A stretch of 64,000 nucleotides of DNA from Argentina anserina (taxonomy: Eukaryota > Streptophyta > Magnoliopsida > Rosales > Rosaceae): contig NC_065872.1 in NCBI RefSeq assembly GCF_933775445.1, positions 9,672,001 through 9,736,000 of the forward strand, read 5' to 3'. Every line of letters starts with the position of its first letter. Positions within the stretch are counted from its first letter, which is position 1. The position numbers were made by a program, and so were the translations under genes. Positions 45,189 through 56,307 of this stretch are shown one piece after another. The notes beneath the pieces are model-generated. The model was not told the DNA's origin. It searched no databases and saw only the letters and a list, made by a program, of their open reading frames with translations.

Positions 45189-45932
45189 TCAATATGGTCT
45201 GTTGTTGCTAGCAAAAGCTCTAGCATCAGCAGCCCTCTCCTCTCTTTCAACAACAACAACTTCAGCATTTGTCATCACCTTCCTTCTTGTCTCTTCTCTT
45301 TGAATGGTGGTTCTCACATTCAGAAGAGTAGGCAGCTCTAGTGACATGAGAAGATGACTCTTGATATCCTCATATTCAGCTCCAAGGCTAGCAAGAAGCT
45401 CAAATATTTTATCTTCCTCTTGTCTCTTCAAAAGTATAGCTCTCTCAGTGGTAAAGGGCATGTAGATCTCAAGCTCATTCCATTTTTCAGTTAATTTGCC
45501 AATATGTTCAGTGAAGGTTAGATTACCTTGTCGAAGATCAGCCAGCTCCTTCTTGATTTGGAACACTCTAGCACTGTTGTTTAGATCTCCATACATGCCC
45601 TTGATTGCATTCCACATGTCAAGAGCACTTTCTGAGTATTGAAAGATTGATTGCAGCCTTGGTTCCACGGAGTTGATGATCCATGACCTGACCAGTTGAT
45701 CTTGAGAAAGCCAAGCATCATACTAAACATCAGAAGTAAGAGGCTTCTTTGCTTCCTCGTTAATGTAATTTGTCCTCTGCCTTCCTCCTATAGCCAAAGT
45801 CATGGCATTGGCCCATTCAATGTAATTGAACTCATTGAGCAAGGTGGAGGTGAGACGAGATGATGTGTTGGAGTCAATGACATCTTTGGAATCAGATGAA
45901 GAGTTTCCTGCAAGCTTATCCCCTCTGGCCAT
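45189..45932 (-). pseudogene. Copia B gag, nearly intact
   Basis: Gag starts at the minus-strand ATG at 45932 (MARGDKLAGNSSSD) with STLLNEFNYIEWANAM. A TAG/frame break near 45725 separates it from the frame 45189-45668, which reads MWNAIKGMYGDLNNSARVF, RQGNLTFTEHIGKL and SHLLMSLELPTLLNVRTT. This matches UBN2/copia gag. A short interruption makes it non-functional as it stands, unless it reflects an assembly error. Confidence 0.9.
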
Positions 45933-46007
45933 GATGAAATGATAATGAAGATGAAATGAAAATCAGAAATAGAAGCAGGTCCTATGAGGATCACTGCTCT
46001 GATACCA

Positions 46008-46289
46008 TGAAGAAGGTAACATAAAGAAATAGTTTGAATATGAATGATGTATTGAACTTCTATTTTTTACAACTGAATTGTGTGAACAGCTACAAGGGAA
46101 ACAACTATATATAGACTAGCAAAGCAAACAACATTAAGAAAACAAACTGCACTAAGTAGGCACTAGCTAAGAAAATATAGCACTAATAATAGCACTAACA
46201 AAAGAAACTGTTGCACTAAGTAAGCATTAAGAAAAGATAGCGCTAACAATAACACTAACAGTAGCACTAAGTAGACAGCACTAACAATA
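46008..46289 (-). repeat. 5' LTR of copia B
   Basis: The 282-bp LTR is the partner of 41334-41615. Its inner end adjoins the primer-binding site. A TATATATAGA stretch near 46110 (plus strand) is a possible minus-strand TATA region. Confidence 0.95.
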
Positions 46290-46390
46290 ACAAATTTGCT
46301 AGTTATTTAGCAGATGGAAAGTTAGCATCTAGAGATGAAATTCCATGTATCATTGGTGCCATCTTTACTACCCTTGACCTTTGTAAAATT

Positions 46391-47231
46391 TAGGGGTGGG
46401 CGTAGGTCGGGTCGAGTCGGGTTTGGACCCAACTCGTTTTCGACCCGCATAGCTTGGTTTATAAAATTGAACCACCGACAACTGATTTCTCAAAGTACAG
46501 AGCCGACTATATTGGTGGCTGAATTTTTGGCTCGGTGCAGTTTGGTTTCGGTGTTTAGATAGGTGTTCGCTTGTTTTGTAAATTTTAATTGAGAAAATAT
46601 TAAAAATCGCAATATCAGCAATGCTCTTCCTAGTTCTGCTCTTCACATACCACTATTGCAACATCATCTTCATCAAGAATTTCCTGATTGTCATCTCATG
46701 ATATCATCCCCTTTAGATCTATAATTTAGAGGATATAGAAAACCTTAAACTCAATATGAAATTCAACAATCAAACTATCACACAACCCAAATCGAATAAC
46801 ATGAGGAGACAATAACTTGCATCAAGTATTTTTTAAGAGTATGGCCTAATTTGGTGTTGGTGTGTGTTTAACTTTTCTAAGTAACATTCAGAGAGAGAGA
46901 GAGAGTGCGGCTACGAGGGTTGGGAAGAAAAGGCTAGGGTTGAAGGTTTATATGAGAGGTTGGGATTGAGTGTGATAAGGTTTATTATTCACAAAAGTCA
47001 TCCAATAAGAAATAGACAACACATTAAAAAATACCCTATTTTTTATATTCGGGCGGGTCAGTTTCTGTCGGTCGGGTTAAAAGCCTAACCCGCTTTCGAC
47101 CCATTTTAAAACAAACCGGTTCGGGTTTCACCCTTTTCTCTACTATTTTATTTCGGTTCAGTGACCGAACCTTATTTTAGCAGGGTGGGTCGGCCGGTTT
47201 TGGGCTGCAGGTCGGTTTATGCCCAGCCCTG
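46391..47231. mobile_element. Non-autonomous hAT element in copia A
   Basis: The termini TAGGGGTGGGCGTAGGTCGG and (inward) CAGGGCTGGGCATAAACC have the hAT-type (C/T)AGGG(G/C)TGGGC start. The flanks GTAAAATT (46383-46390) and GTAAAAGT (47232-47239) are an 8-bp duplication with one mismatch. Subterminal GGTCGGGT/ACCCGACC repeats are dense. The element is 841 bp with no transposase. It interrupts the copia sequence just before its protease motif. Confidence 0.85.
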
Positions 47232-47328
47232 GTAAAAGTCATGATAGTTGATTCAAGTTCTTCTGATCATATAGAATATGATACATCGTGCTTAAATAAT
47301 TTTTGCTCTTTTGAAAAACCCTCTTTTG

Positions 47329-47934
47329 CTAAGTAGCACGGACACAGACACGAGTGTCCGTATTGGACACGATTCGATATGTAGACACGGCATATAGAAA
47401 TTTTTTCGGACACGGACACGTGGTGGACACGTTAATTAAATATTATTTTTAATATATATATATATATATTCAAAAAAAATATTTTATAAATTTGAAAGTA
47501 TTTAGAATTTTAGATGTATATATATGTCAAAGTGTGCATTAAAATAATGAAAACATAACTTGTTAGAATGGCTGAGGACTTGATAAGTACCTTGGATAAT
47601 CAAGGTTCGAATCCCACTACAAGCATTCTTATTTTTATCACGAGTTTCTCTCCTTATATATATTAAAGTGTGCATAAATATAACAAAAACTGAATCTGTT
47701 GGAATGGTTGAGGAGTTGTTGAGTGCCTTGGATGACCAAGGTTCGATTCTCACCATAAGCACTTTCACTTTTATTATGAGTTGGTGCGTGTCCGATTCGG
47801 ATACTCGCGTGTCCGGGCTGTGTCCAAAATCAGTTCGCGTGTCCGAGCGCGTTTTGGGGCGTGTCCTGCATGTCCGTGTGTGTGTCCGTGTCGGACACGC
47901 GATACGCCACTACAATGGCGTGTCCGTGCAACCT
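47329..47934. mobile_element. hAT-like MITE, copy 2, uninterrupted
   Basis: This is a 606-bp element with termini CTAAGTAGCACGGACAC and (inward) CTAGGTTGCACGGACAC. It has a perfect 8-bp duplication CTCTTTTG (47321-47328, 47935-47942). It splits the copia A reading after EKPSFA. Inside are two tRNA-like blocks, each with a TGG(C/T)TGAGGA A-box-like start. Their B-box-like motifs are GGTTCGAATCC near 47604 and GGTTCGATTC near 47740. It is the same family as 23897-26062. Confidence 0.9.
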
Positions 47935-50900
47935 AGCTCTTTTGTGTCAGTTGCTAATGGGAATAGAGTGCCTATCTTAGGAAAGGGAAATATGAATTTA
48001 TTGTTTTATCATAAACAATCAAGTGTCATCCTTCCCTTTCAAAGTCTTATATGTTGGGAGATTAACTCACCGGTTGAATTGTTTGGTTTTATTCTTTCCA
48101 TCCAATGTAATCTTTCAAGATCAATTGACAATGAAGAAGATTGGTGAGGGGTTTTACCTGAATGAATTATACTATATTTCAACTTCTTCAACTTTTACAA
48201 AGAGTTTTCTTGCTTAATCGAAGTCATCTACTCGACAACAGCTATGACACATGCGTTTAGCTCATCCATCAACTCATGTTTTGTCCCATTTATTTCCTAA
48301 TCTATGTAAACTTGTTTCAGATTGTGAAACTTGTCACAAATCTAAGTCTACTAGATTAGGTTTTCCAAACTCTATGTCTAGAGCTTATTCACTCTGATGT
48401 ATGGAGACCTACAACAATGAAATCTTTTGATGGTCATAAATATTATGTTACTTTCATTGATGATTTTTCTAGAACTACATTTGTTTATCTTCTTAAGCAT
48501 AAAAATGAGGTCAAGAAGAGCTTTGAGAATTTTCATAATTTGGTTAAGAACCATTTTTCCTCAAATATATGCATTTTGAGATCAGACAATGGCACATAAT
48601 ATACCTCAAATAAATGTTATGCATAATTATCTCAGTGAGCATGGCATTTTTTTTATCAAACAAGATGTGTTTATACACCTCAGAAAAATGGTTTTTCTGA
48701 AAGGAAAAATAGGGATCTTTTGGAAAAAAAAACTCAAGGGTCTAATGTAATAGCTATAATGAGTCAAGCCAATGTTCCCAAGAGATTTTGGTCTAATGTT
48801 ATTCAAACAACTTGATACATTATCAATAGATTACCCTCAAGGGTTCTTGGTTTTAAATTTCCTTACTCAATGTTGAAGGACAGAGATGTTAGCATTGATC
48901 ATCTCAGAATTTTTGGTTGTGTTTGTGTTTGTCCATGTGCAACCTGATCCTAGAGACAAGCTTGATCCCAAAGCTTTAAGTATGCTTTTATGGGATATTC
49001 ATCATCTCAAAAGGGATATAAGTGCTATGATCCAATTTCCAGAAAAAATATTGTGTCTTGAGATGTGAGATTTGATGAATTTAATTTGTTTTTTTCAAAG
49101 CCATGAGAATGATTTGTTGCACGGGGAGCTATTTGATATGCATATGTACGTACTTGCAGAGGGCATGCAGATATGCCTGCAAAAGGACTTGTATGGCTTG
49201 TAGAAACTGCAGAAAATCCTGCAGTAGTGCAAATTCTTCCACAACATGGTTCTTCTTCTTCTGAAAGGTGCACAAGTCACTTAGATGGTGAATCTAATGC
49301 CAATAATGATGAATTAGATCATGATAATCAAGAGGTTCAAGAGATACCAGCTCCTAAAAGAAATCCTAGTCGTACTAGGAATCTTCTTGCAAAACTGCAA
49401 GGTTTTGAAGTTTATAAACCTAAGCATCGTTTTGGTAATTTGGTTACTCCAAACAGTGCTTCATCTTCATATTGTGCATTTATCAGTAAAAGCATCATGT
49501 CAGAGCCTCAAAGCTTTGCTGAAGCTAATGATTTTGCAGTATGGAGGCAAGTAATGGAAGAAGAACTCAAAGCCTTAGATGAAAATCAAACATGGAGTAG
49601 TGTACTTGCACCAAAAGGACAAAAAAATGTTTGTGCCAGATGGGTATACAAAACCAAGTTTCAATATAATGGTGAAGTTGAGAGGTATAAGGCAAGATTA
49701 GTGGCGCATCGTTTTACTCAGACCTTTGGAGTTGACTATAAGGAGACATTTGCTCATGTAGCCAAGATGAACACTGTTAGGGTTCTCTTTTCAGAGGCTA
49801 TTAATTCTGGATGGTCTCAATATCAGATGGATATGAAGAATGTTTTTCTTCATAGAAAGCTCGAGGAAGATGTGTACATGAAGCTTCCACTTGGTCATCC
49901 TCGAGAGTATGAGTTAGGTCTTGTTTGTAAATTGCACAAAGCCATCTATGGTCTTAAACAATCTCCTAGAGTTTGGTACTTTAGGCTCAGTTATGTTTTG
50001 TTCAAGTGTGGTTTTAAATGTGGAGCTGGTGATTATTCCTTATTTATTCAAAATGGAAAGGCTGGAAGACTAATTGTGTTGGTTTATGTAGATAATCTTA
50101 TTATTATTGATAAAAGTGAAGATGAGATTCAAGCTCTCAAGACTAATTGGTCATCTCAAATATATACTTTATTGGCATTGAAATGGATCATACTTCTTCA
50201 GGTATTTTCTTGAACCAAAGAAAGTACATCATTGACATGTTAGCTTGATGTAACTATGGAAGTCAAATTGCTATTTGGACCAAAATGTGCCTATAATGGT
50301 CACACATGCACATGGATTCTTATAAGTTTACTTACGTAGTTACCTTAATAAAATATATGAGCTAGCTTCACAAATTCATATATAATTAAGGTCCCCATGC
50401 CATTACTATGGCTTCATGTAAACCAACAAAAAACCCCCTTCCAAGTCAGCATAAGCTTGATGCAGAAAGTGAACCATTTCATAATATTACCAATTATTAA
50501 AGGCTAGTAGGTAGACTTAGCTATCTCACTATTACTAGGCATGACATTACATATGCACTGAATTTACTAAGTCAGCACATGCATTCTCCAACTATGCATC
50601 ACTATAATATAGTTAAGCGATTGCTGAGATATCTAAAGGGGTCTATCACTAGAGGCATTGTGATGCACAAGCATGATCATTTCAAGTTGGAGGGCTTCAC
50701 TCATTCAGATTGGGCAAGCAATGTGGTTGATCGAAAGTCCACTACTGGCTATTGCACAATTGTTGGTGGAAATCTAGTTACATAGAAAAGTAAAAAACAA
50801 TCAGTTATAGCTCGTTCGAGTGCAAAGGCTGAATATAACTAGGGCTATGGCATCAGCTGTTTGTGAGCTCATATGGCTTAAAATTTTCATGGTGACTTAG

Positions 50901-51161
50901 GTATTCAGTGTTCCTTTCCTATTACTCTTCATTGTGACAATCAGGCTGCAATATCGTGTATTTCATGAACGCACCAAACATATTGAAGTTGACTTCCACT
51001 TTATTCGTGATCAAGTTCAATCTGGTGTCATCATCACCGATTATGTGAGATCTTGTGATCAATTAACATATGTGTTCACTAAAATTTTGCCTCTGCGCAA
51101 TTTGATTGTTTGTTGGTCAAGCTTGGTTGTTACTTCTCTCTAGCATGTGCTTGAGGGGGAG

Positions 51162-51592
51162 TATTAAAGTGCGGGGTGTTTTCTCGCGAAGTTTGGTGTT
51201 CGCGAGGTTTGCAGGGCTCACTGGTAGGTGTCATTTTGTACCTATAGTGTCGTTTCCAATTAAAGGAAGGATGGTCGTTTCCTTATGTTCATGTCATTGA
51301 TGTTCTTCGAACTGCATTTAATGCTTGACCATGGTTGCAGATTTGCTCTCCGCAAATCTCGATTCATTGTCCCTCAATTCTTTCTTTTCTCCTTTTTTCC
51401 TGGTTCTGTAATTAATGTTTAGATTTAGTCTCTGTCTTTTTACTGTTTTAGTATGTTAGAGTTGTAGCTTGTTAGCTTTCCTTTTTCTTAATATATTAGT
51501 CTTCTATTGTATCTTGTTTTTCAACTGAAAAAGAAATGCCACTGGAAAAAATTTCATGTTCATCTTCTCCATTCTCAGTTCATATTTTAACA
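51162..51592 (+). repeat. 3' LTR of copia A
   Basis: The 431-bp LTR follows the polypurine tract GAGGGGGAG and starts TATTAAAG, apparently TGTTAAAG with one change. It ends TTTTAACA and abuts a U2AF65-like exon directly. Confidence 0.85.
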
Positions 51593-51780
51593 CACGTCTA
51601 CGATCCGATGGTGAACCCTCGTCTGGAGTTGAAAGGGTGTTTTTGGAGTATGCGGATGTTATTGGTTCTACAAAAGCCTTCACATGGATGAATGGCCGGA
51701 AATTTGGTGGGATTCCATTAGTGGCAGTATTCTATCTGGAGCACAAGTTTGAGTAGGGTGACTATAACGCTAGGTGTTAG
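51593..51780 (+). pseudogene. C-terminal fragment of a U2AF65-like splicing factor
   Basis: The large U2AF subunit binds the polypyrimidine tract at 3' splice sites. From 51601 the frame reads RSDGEPSSGVERVFLEYADV and continues to MNGRKFGG and AVFYLEHKFE. This is the end of the third RRM-like (UHM) domain and the C-terminus. A TAG at 51754-51756 replaces the expected Gln, and the normal tail GDY follows to a second stop at 51778-51780. Several conserved positions are changed (for example MNGRKFGG followed by IPL rather than NQV). Nothing upstream is preserved, because copia A begins immediately before. About 170 bp of 3'-UTR-like sequence follows. It could be the last exon of a gene truncated by copia A or an older fragment. 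Confidence 0.8.
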
Positions 51781-51950
51781 CCCCTTGGCATTTATTTTGG
51801 ATTATCAAGATTGTTCGAATTATTTGTTTCTTCCTAGCTAGTTATGCTATAGTGAGTTATGAGATCTTTGTACTCTAGTGTATAGCTAAGATATATGAAG
51901 ATGTAGTACTTTTGCAAAATTACCAATGAATTTTCATCTTAATTTAATTA

Positions 51951-52273
51951 GGATAAAATACTAGTCACTCCTTACAGTTTTATAAACTCGACAGTTTACT
52001 TGTTTAAGTTTTAATTTCAACTGATTACTCCTTATAAATTTCAAATTCGAGCAATCTGGTCATTCCGTCATCCTTTCATCCAATTTGGGTGTTAAGTCCA
52101 TCTAATTTATGTTTACCCAAAAAACAACTTAACACTTAAATTAGATGAAAAGATGACGAAATGACCAGATTGCTCGAATTTAGAAAATATAAAAAGTGAT
52201 CAGTCGAAATTGAAACTTAAAGAAGCAAACTGTCGAGTTTGTGATAGTTTGAGGAGTGACTAGTATTTTGTTC
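51951..52273. mobile_element. Mutator-type MITE with long inverted repeats
   Basis: This 323-bp element has a perfect 9-bp duplication ATTTAATTA (51942-51950, 52274-52282). The termini GGATAAAATACTAGTCACTC and (inward) GAACAAAATACTAGTCACTC continue as inverted repeats of roughly 150 bp per arm. The whole element could fold into a hairpin. Confidence 0.9.
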
Positions 52274-52282
52274 ATTTAATTA

Positions 52283-53004
52283 TAACAAGTAAGCCAAGCA
52301 TGCAATGCCTAATTGCCTATTTTTCTTGTCTGTAGTTTCTGAAAGCAATCGAGTACAGAGTCTTGATGACTTGATGCAGAGATGTTGATGTAAGCTAGCT
52401 TCAAATACATAAAGTTACTGGGGAGTTTTATTGATACGATTACATTCATATCATTGATGTGGAGCACGTATACTAACATGTATACGTATTGAGCGACCAA
52501 AAACCTTGTAGTGCATGCAAGCATCACATAAATACTGATGTATGAAAATTTCATCTTAAGACGTCGGTCAGTCATTCAAACAATTTCATGATCAGGAAGT
52601 CACATATAAAGAGACATTTGATATGAAGATAAAAAAAGGGGGGCAAAGCAAAAGCTAGAATAGTGAAAAGATTATCTGAACACCAAATATTTCCATGCAG
52701 ATCAACCTTTCAAATCTAAGCTCAAGCAAAGCGTCTCCATCTGTATACGCATCACAGCAGCTACCTAGTTTAAGCTAGGATATGCATAGAGCTAGCTAAG
52801 GTTTTCCATTCCCAGAAAAATTAGAGTATGTGGTCCTCAATCACCCCACTTTGATCGATAGATCAGCTGATGTTTGATATATATATTAATGGACGTCAAT
52901 ATTTTAAGGTAAGAGAGTCCATAAGATTCCTTGGACAACACAAAGTATGCCCTCCCATTAGGGCGCTCTATTTAGAAAAGCAAAAAAGCAAAAGCAGTCT
53001 TAAA
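52283..53004. other. Noncoding spacer
   Basis: AT-rich sequence with short chance open frames only. I see no gene or repeat. Confidence 0.5.
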
Positions 53005-54208
53005 ATTCAAAAATTTCTCAATATTTATGGCATATTTTCCGATATCTTCATTAAAAATAACGATATATTTTAGAATAAATATCTTATTTTTTTTTGTATA
53101 TGTGATATTTCTCCGATAACATAAAATATATCTGATATTTTCTAATATTTACGATATATCTAATATATCTTCGATATTTTAGAGAAATAACTGAAAAACG
53201 TTATTTACAATTTGTTATCTCAACTTAAGAATGTCGCGCACTCTCAGAGATGAGTTTTTAATTAATTAATCACATCGAGTCTCGAGAAATATCAAAAAGA
53301 AGACTAGAAGAGTAGTCCCTCAATCGGCCAATTTTTAATTTTTCGTAAAAGAAATATGGATGAGGAGTGAAGGTTAAAGTCTTAACTCTTAAGAGTCAAG
53401 TTATATCAGTGACAAGTGCTCTCATTGACCTCGATGATGAAAATGTTAACTTCCTCCACATGTCGTAAACTAAGCAACTGATTTTGGAATTGATGTAAAT
53501 AAGGTATTATCTGATGAAGTTGGAGACCCGAAAAATGATTCTGATAATGCTAGTGTGTGGGGCGGCGTAGCAGCTCCAGATAGTTCAGATGATGATGGTG
53601 GTGGTGGTAATTGTGATGGTAGTGGTGGAAGTCGACAAGGTGGTGGAGATACAAGGTTTGAATATGGACAATCTTATGTAGGTAGAGGATTAATTCGGCT
53701 ATTTACTTGTGAAAGTAATTTTGATCATGCTACCTAAGATGAGGATCAATGATCTAGAGCAGGTGGTCATGGTGCGCAACAACAAAATAAGTGCGGGAGG
53801 AGGATAAGAGGGGTCATTGATGATCAAAGTATTTCATTTTATGTAACTTTAGTTGTCTTAAGTTTTGATTCTACATTGATAAAACACAGAACACCATGGG
53901 ACGTCAAACGAATCACATGAAGTTAAACTATCAGTCTGGTTATCATTTACGATTATGATCAGCTTGAAGAAGTATATGATCAATTATCAAGTTGGATTTA
54001 TCATTATTATCCCTCTTGTCTTTTCAAGCACCTAGAGTTTTTTTCTAGTACTAGATAAAGTTAATAATTGTATACGTTTGTATGTAATTTAATAATAAAT
54101 AAAAAATAATTTCGGAACATGAACGATATATTTTTTCTAATATCTCTAATATATCTGATATCTTTTTTTTAAACGGTATATCTACCGATACCGATATTTG
54201 AACCTTGC
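53005..54208. repeat. Possible decayed DNA element with CGATATATC-rich ends
   Basis: Both ends are full of CGATATATC, GATATTT and CCGATATC motifs in inverted orientation (53030-53185 and 54125-54205). Between them, 53490-53737 encodes an Asp/Ser/Gly-rich stretch (DNASVWGGVAAPDSSDDDGG) like the low-complexity C-terminal tails of plant transposases. No target duplication was found and the family is uncertain. Confidence 0.4.
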
Positions 54209-55790
54209 ATTTCAATCTCACTTCCCTTAATTTATTGATAAAAAAATTATTTTTTAAGTATATTTATCCTGGTACTTCGCTTCGTGGGGTGCCCTTACGA
54301 GAACCCACATGGATTGCTCGATCGACTTTCTTTTTCTTCTGCTGCCAAATATGGTTCGCGGCTTTGGAACCCCGTTCCATATTCAAACAATGAAAGCCAA
54401 GATTGTTAAGGGCTTGATATATTCTACCAAACTAAACCAAATGGGATCTTCTTTTGCTTTGTGCAATTATCAAATTAGGTAAGATTGACTTCTTCTTTAT
54501 AGCCCCGGGTATCGTTCACATGAGGCCTACTATAGTATGGCTAGCTCCCAAAGTTGAAAAAAATAAAAACAAGGCAGATGTGATGCAAAGCTGAAAGTCG
54601 GATCTCCCATTATCACTTTGTGCAATCAACAAAAGCCATTTAGTAATTGCAGCTTTGTGGTTAAGGAATCAACCGAACAAAAATACTAGGTTGCTGAATT
54701 ATAACTAAGAAGAAACTTAAGATGTAGAACATTATAAGAATGTTTATCGAAGATCCAAAGTATACGTAATAATTAATCTTACAACTCGTGCATACACACA
54801 CGTAAATTAAACACTTCATTATATAGAATTTGTTGCCATTTTCAAATTATTTAATCAACTTGACATTTGGTTTTCCTGTAATTATTTAGTAAATTCATGC
54901 ACGTACGTATATGTATAATTTTAGTGTTATTGACCAATCTATATATAATGAAAAGGCATTGTATGGCAACATGTATTATGTGATCGAGATTATCTCGGAT
55001 ATTCTTAAGGATGTGTATATTAATTAGTTCAAGAAGCACTTCAAAGAACATGTATGCATGCTATTAAGTTTTCCTTGCAGTCATGGTGCCATAATGACGA
55101 TGTCATTTTCATGTTTCTAAGATTAAATAGATGAGTGATCAAGTATGTACCAAGTTTTGGTTTCGATACCACTATGAGCCCAGCATCGTAGGAGAATATA
55201 TGCACCACTCGTGTTCTTCACATCTCCATCTTATTCGGAATCATACTCGTATAGGTTAACTTAAGAGTATTAAGAATTCATAATACCATATATAGTTAAG
55301 ATGTGAGTCATGTGACTGAATACGTGATCGATCACATGCCAATACCAAAGCATCGATCTATCATCATAACAGAATCGACACCATCTTATTAGCTTATTCC
55401 TTTCGTTTCTTAATCTACAATCCTCATGACGATTCTATGAACTACAAGTCTGCAAGATTCTATTCTACTCTACAAAACGTGATCTGATTCTCCCAAATGA
55501 AACCCTTAGGCCACACCCCTAAAATCACCATAATTGAAAAACGTCAACGAAACCAAGTACGTATTCACTTGAATGACTTGATTCTAGATGATCTCCCCCA
55601 CTGCAACCAGAAAACAACGACCCTAAATTATATTAAGTAGCCCATAATTCACGCCAAAACTAATTTATAACGAGCTAGTAGCTCCCCATCACTGTCTTAT
55701 TACTGTTTACCCGCTTAATTAACCATTATTTCCATTGTGGTCGCAACAAAAACAAAGTTTAATTCATTTTTAACCCAGGAAAAAGTAAAG
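54209..55790. other. Intergenic, no recognisable feature
   Basis: AT-rich DNA with no convincing ORF, RNA gene or element boundary. It ends in the upstream region of the bZIP gene. Confidence 0.5.
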
Positions 55791-55800
55791 TAATTACACT

Positions 55801-56063
55801 ACGTCACTTGCAGTGTTCATCACTGGTTGGTTCTCCTCTCTCTTATCATTACTATATCTTGGGATCAATCACCCACCGGCTTCGTGCCCTCTGACCAGCT
55901 CGAGCCGCGCCAACCCACGTCAGCTACCCTCCTTGCCAATTGGCTCTTTGCCGGTTCGACTTATGGATCCTCGACACTTCTCCGAAGTCAATTCCCCCTC
56001 GTTTCTTCACGACTAAGCTTAAAACCCAAGTCTTTTTCAGGGGCCCATTGTGGGCTTACGTCA
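55801..56063. promoter_or_regulatory. Cluster of TGACGT bZIP-type binding motifs
   Basis: ACGTCA (TGACGT on the other strand) occurs at 55801-55806, 55917-55922 (within CCACGTCAGC) and 56058-56063 (within TTACGTCAGC). A CACGTA follows near 56150. They lie 245-507 bp upstream of the bZIP start codon. TGACG/ACGT cores are the standard sites for plant bZIP proteins; occupancy is inference. Confidence 0.5.
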
Positions 56064-56216
56064 GCCCTTTTTAAAAAGCTCATGGCCTACGCTATAGTGC
56101 CAACGGACTCAAAAGCTAAGAGCTATACAGACACGGCTTGCTTCAGTCACGTATATTCGGACGTAAATACCATTAGAAAGAACGCATAATTACTCGTTTT
56201 GCCCCACCGGTGTTTC

Positions 56217-56224
56217 TTTAAATA
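56217..56224 (+). promoter_or_regulatory. Candidate TATA box of the bZIP gene
   Basis: TTTAAATA lies 91 bp before the ATG at 56308 and is followed by a CT-rich leader (TTCCCTTTCCTCCTCCTTCC), typical of a plant 5' UTR. Confidence 0.45.
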
Positions 56225-56307
56225 TGGAACTCCTACGCTTCGTTTCTTCCCTTTCCTCCTCCTTCCTCTCTCCCTTGGTAATTTCTAGCTTCTGTTTCAG
56301 TTAAGCC

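Larger units (their letters stand above)
41334..46289 (-). mobile_element. Ty1/copia element B, complete, nested in copia A
   Basis: This 4,956-bp element has 282-bp LTRs at 41334-41615 and 46008-46289 and a perfect 5-bp duplication ACAAA (41329-41333, 46290-46294). On the minus strand the LTR begins TATTGTTAGTGC and ends TTACCTTCTTCA. The primer site TGGTATCAGAGC (complement at 45996-46007) and the polypurine tract CTTGAGGGGGAG (complement at 41616-41627) adjoin the LTRs. The LTRs differ at roughly 20 positions by eye, so the insertion is older than that of the chromovirus at 14608 if both evolve at similar rates. Coding regions are long but carry a few stops. Confidence 0.95.
46295..51160 (+). 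pseudogene. Copia A protease-integrase-RT-RNase H, decayed and interrupted
   Basis: From 46295 the polyprotein resumes with LADGKLASRDEIPCIIGAIF. A damaged protease motif (VDSSSSDHIEYD) lies at about 47240-47280 and VSVANGNRVPILGKGN at 47943-47990. Integrase remnants include FDGHKYYVTFIDDFSRTTFV (48420-48480) and SERKNRDLL. RT is at 49490-50215: WVYKTKFQYNGEVERYKAR, HRFTQTFGVDYKETF and YGLKQSPRVWY. The catalytic box is altered from YVDD to YVDN, so this RT would be inactive even without stops. RNase H pieces lie at 50579-50785 (VDRKSTTGYCTIVGGNLVT) and 50934-51143. Confidence 0.9.
40031..51592 (+). mobile_element. Ty1/copia element A, host of three nested insertions
   Basis: The element keeps the last 97 bp of its 5' LTR, a primer site, gag, the protease/integrase region, RT, RNase H, polypurine tract and full 3' LTR. 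Removing copia B (41334-46289), a hAT element (46391-47231) and a hAT-like MITE (47329-47934) rejoins the coding order. Most of the 5' LTR is missing upstream of 40031. Copia A resembles copia B at the protein level (gag LLNEFNY, RT MNTVRVL), so they are related families. Confidence 0.9.

Noticed and set aside
47600..47620. True tRNA gene at the GGTTCGAATCC motif
   Set aside because: The acceptor stem and anticodon arm are not recognisable; it is a tRNA-like segment of the MITE.
55813..56189. Open frames upstream of the bZIP gene as an S1-type regulatory upstream ORF
   Set aside because: They lie mostly before the candidate TATA box, are not the conserved sucrose-control peptide as far as I can see, and end over 100 bp before the ATG.
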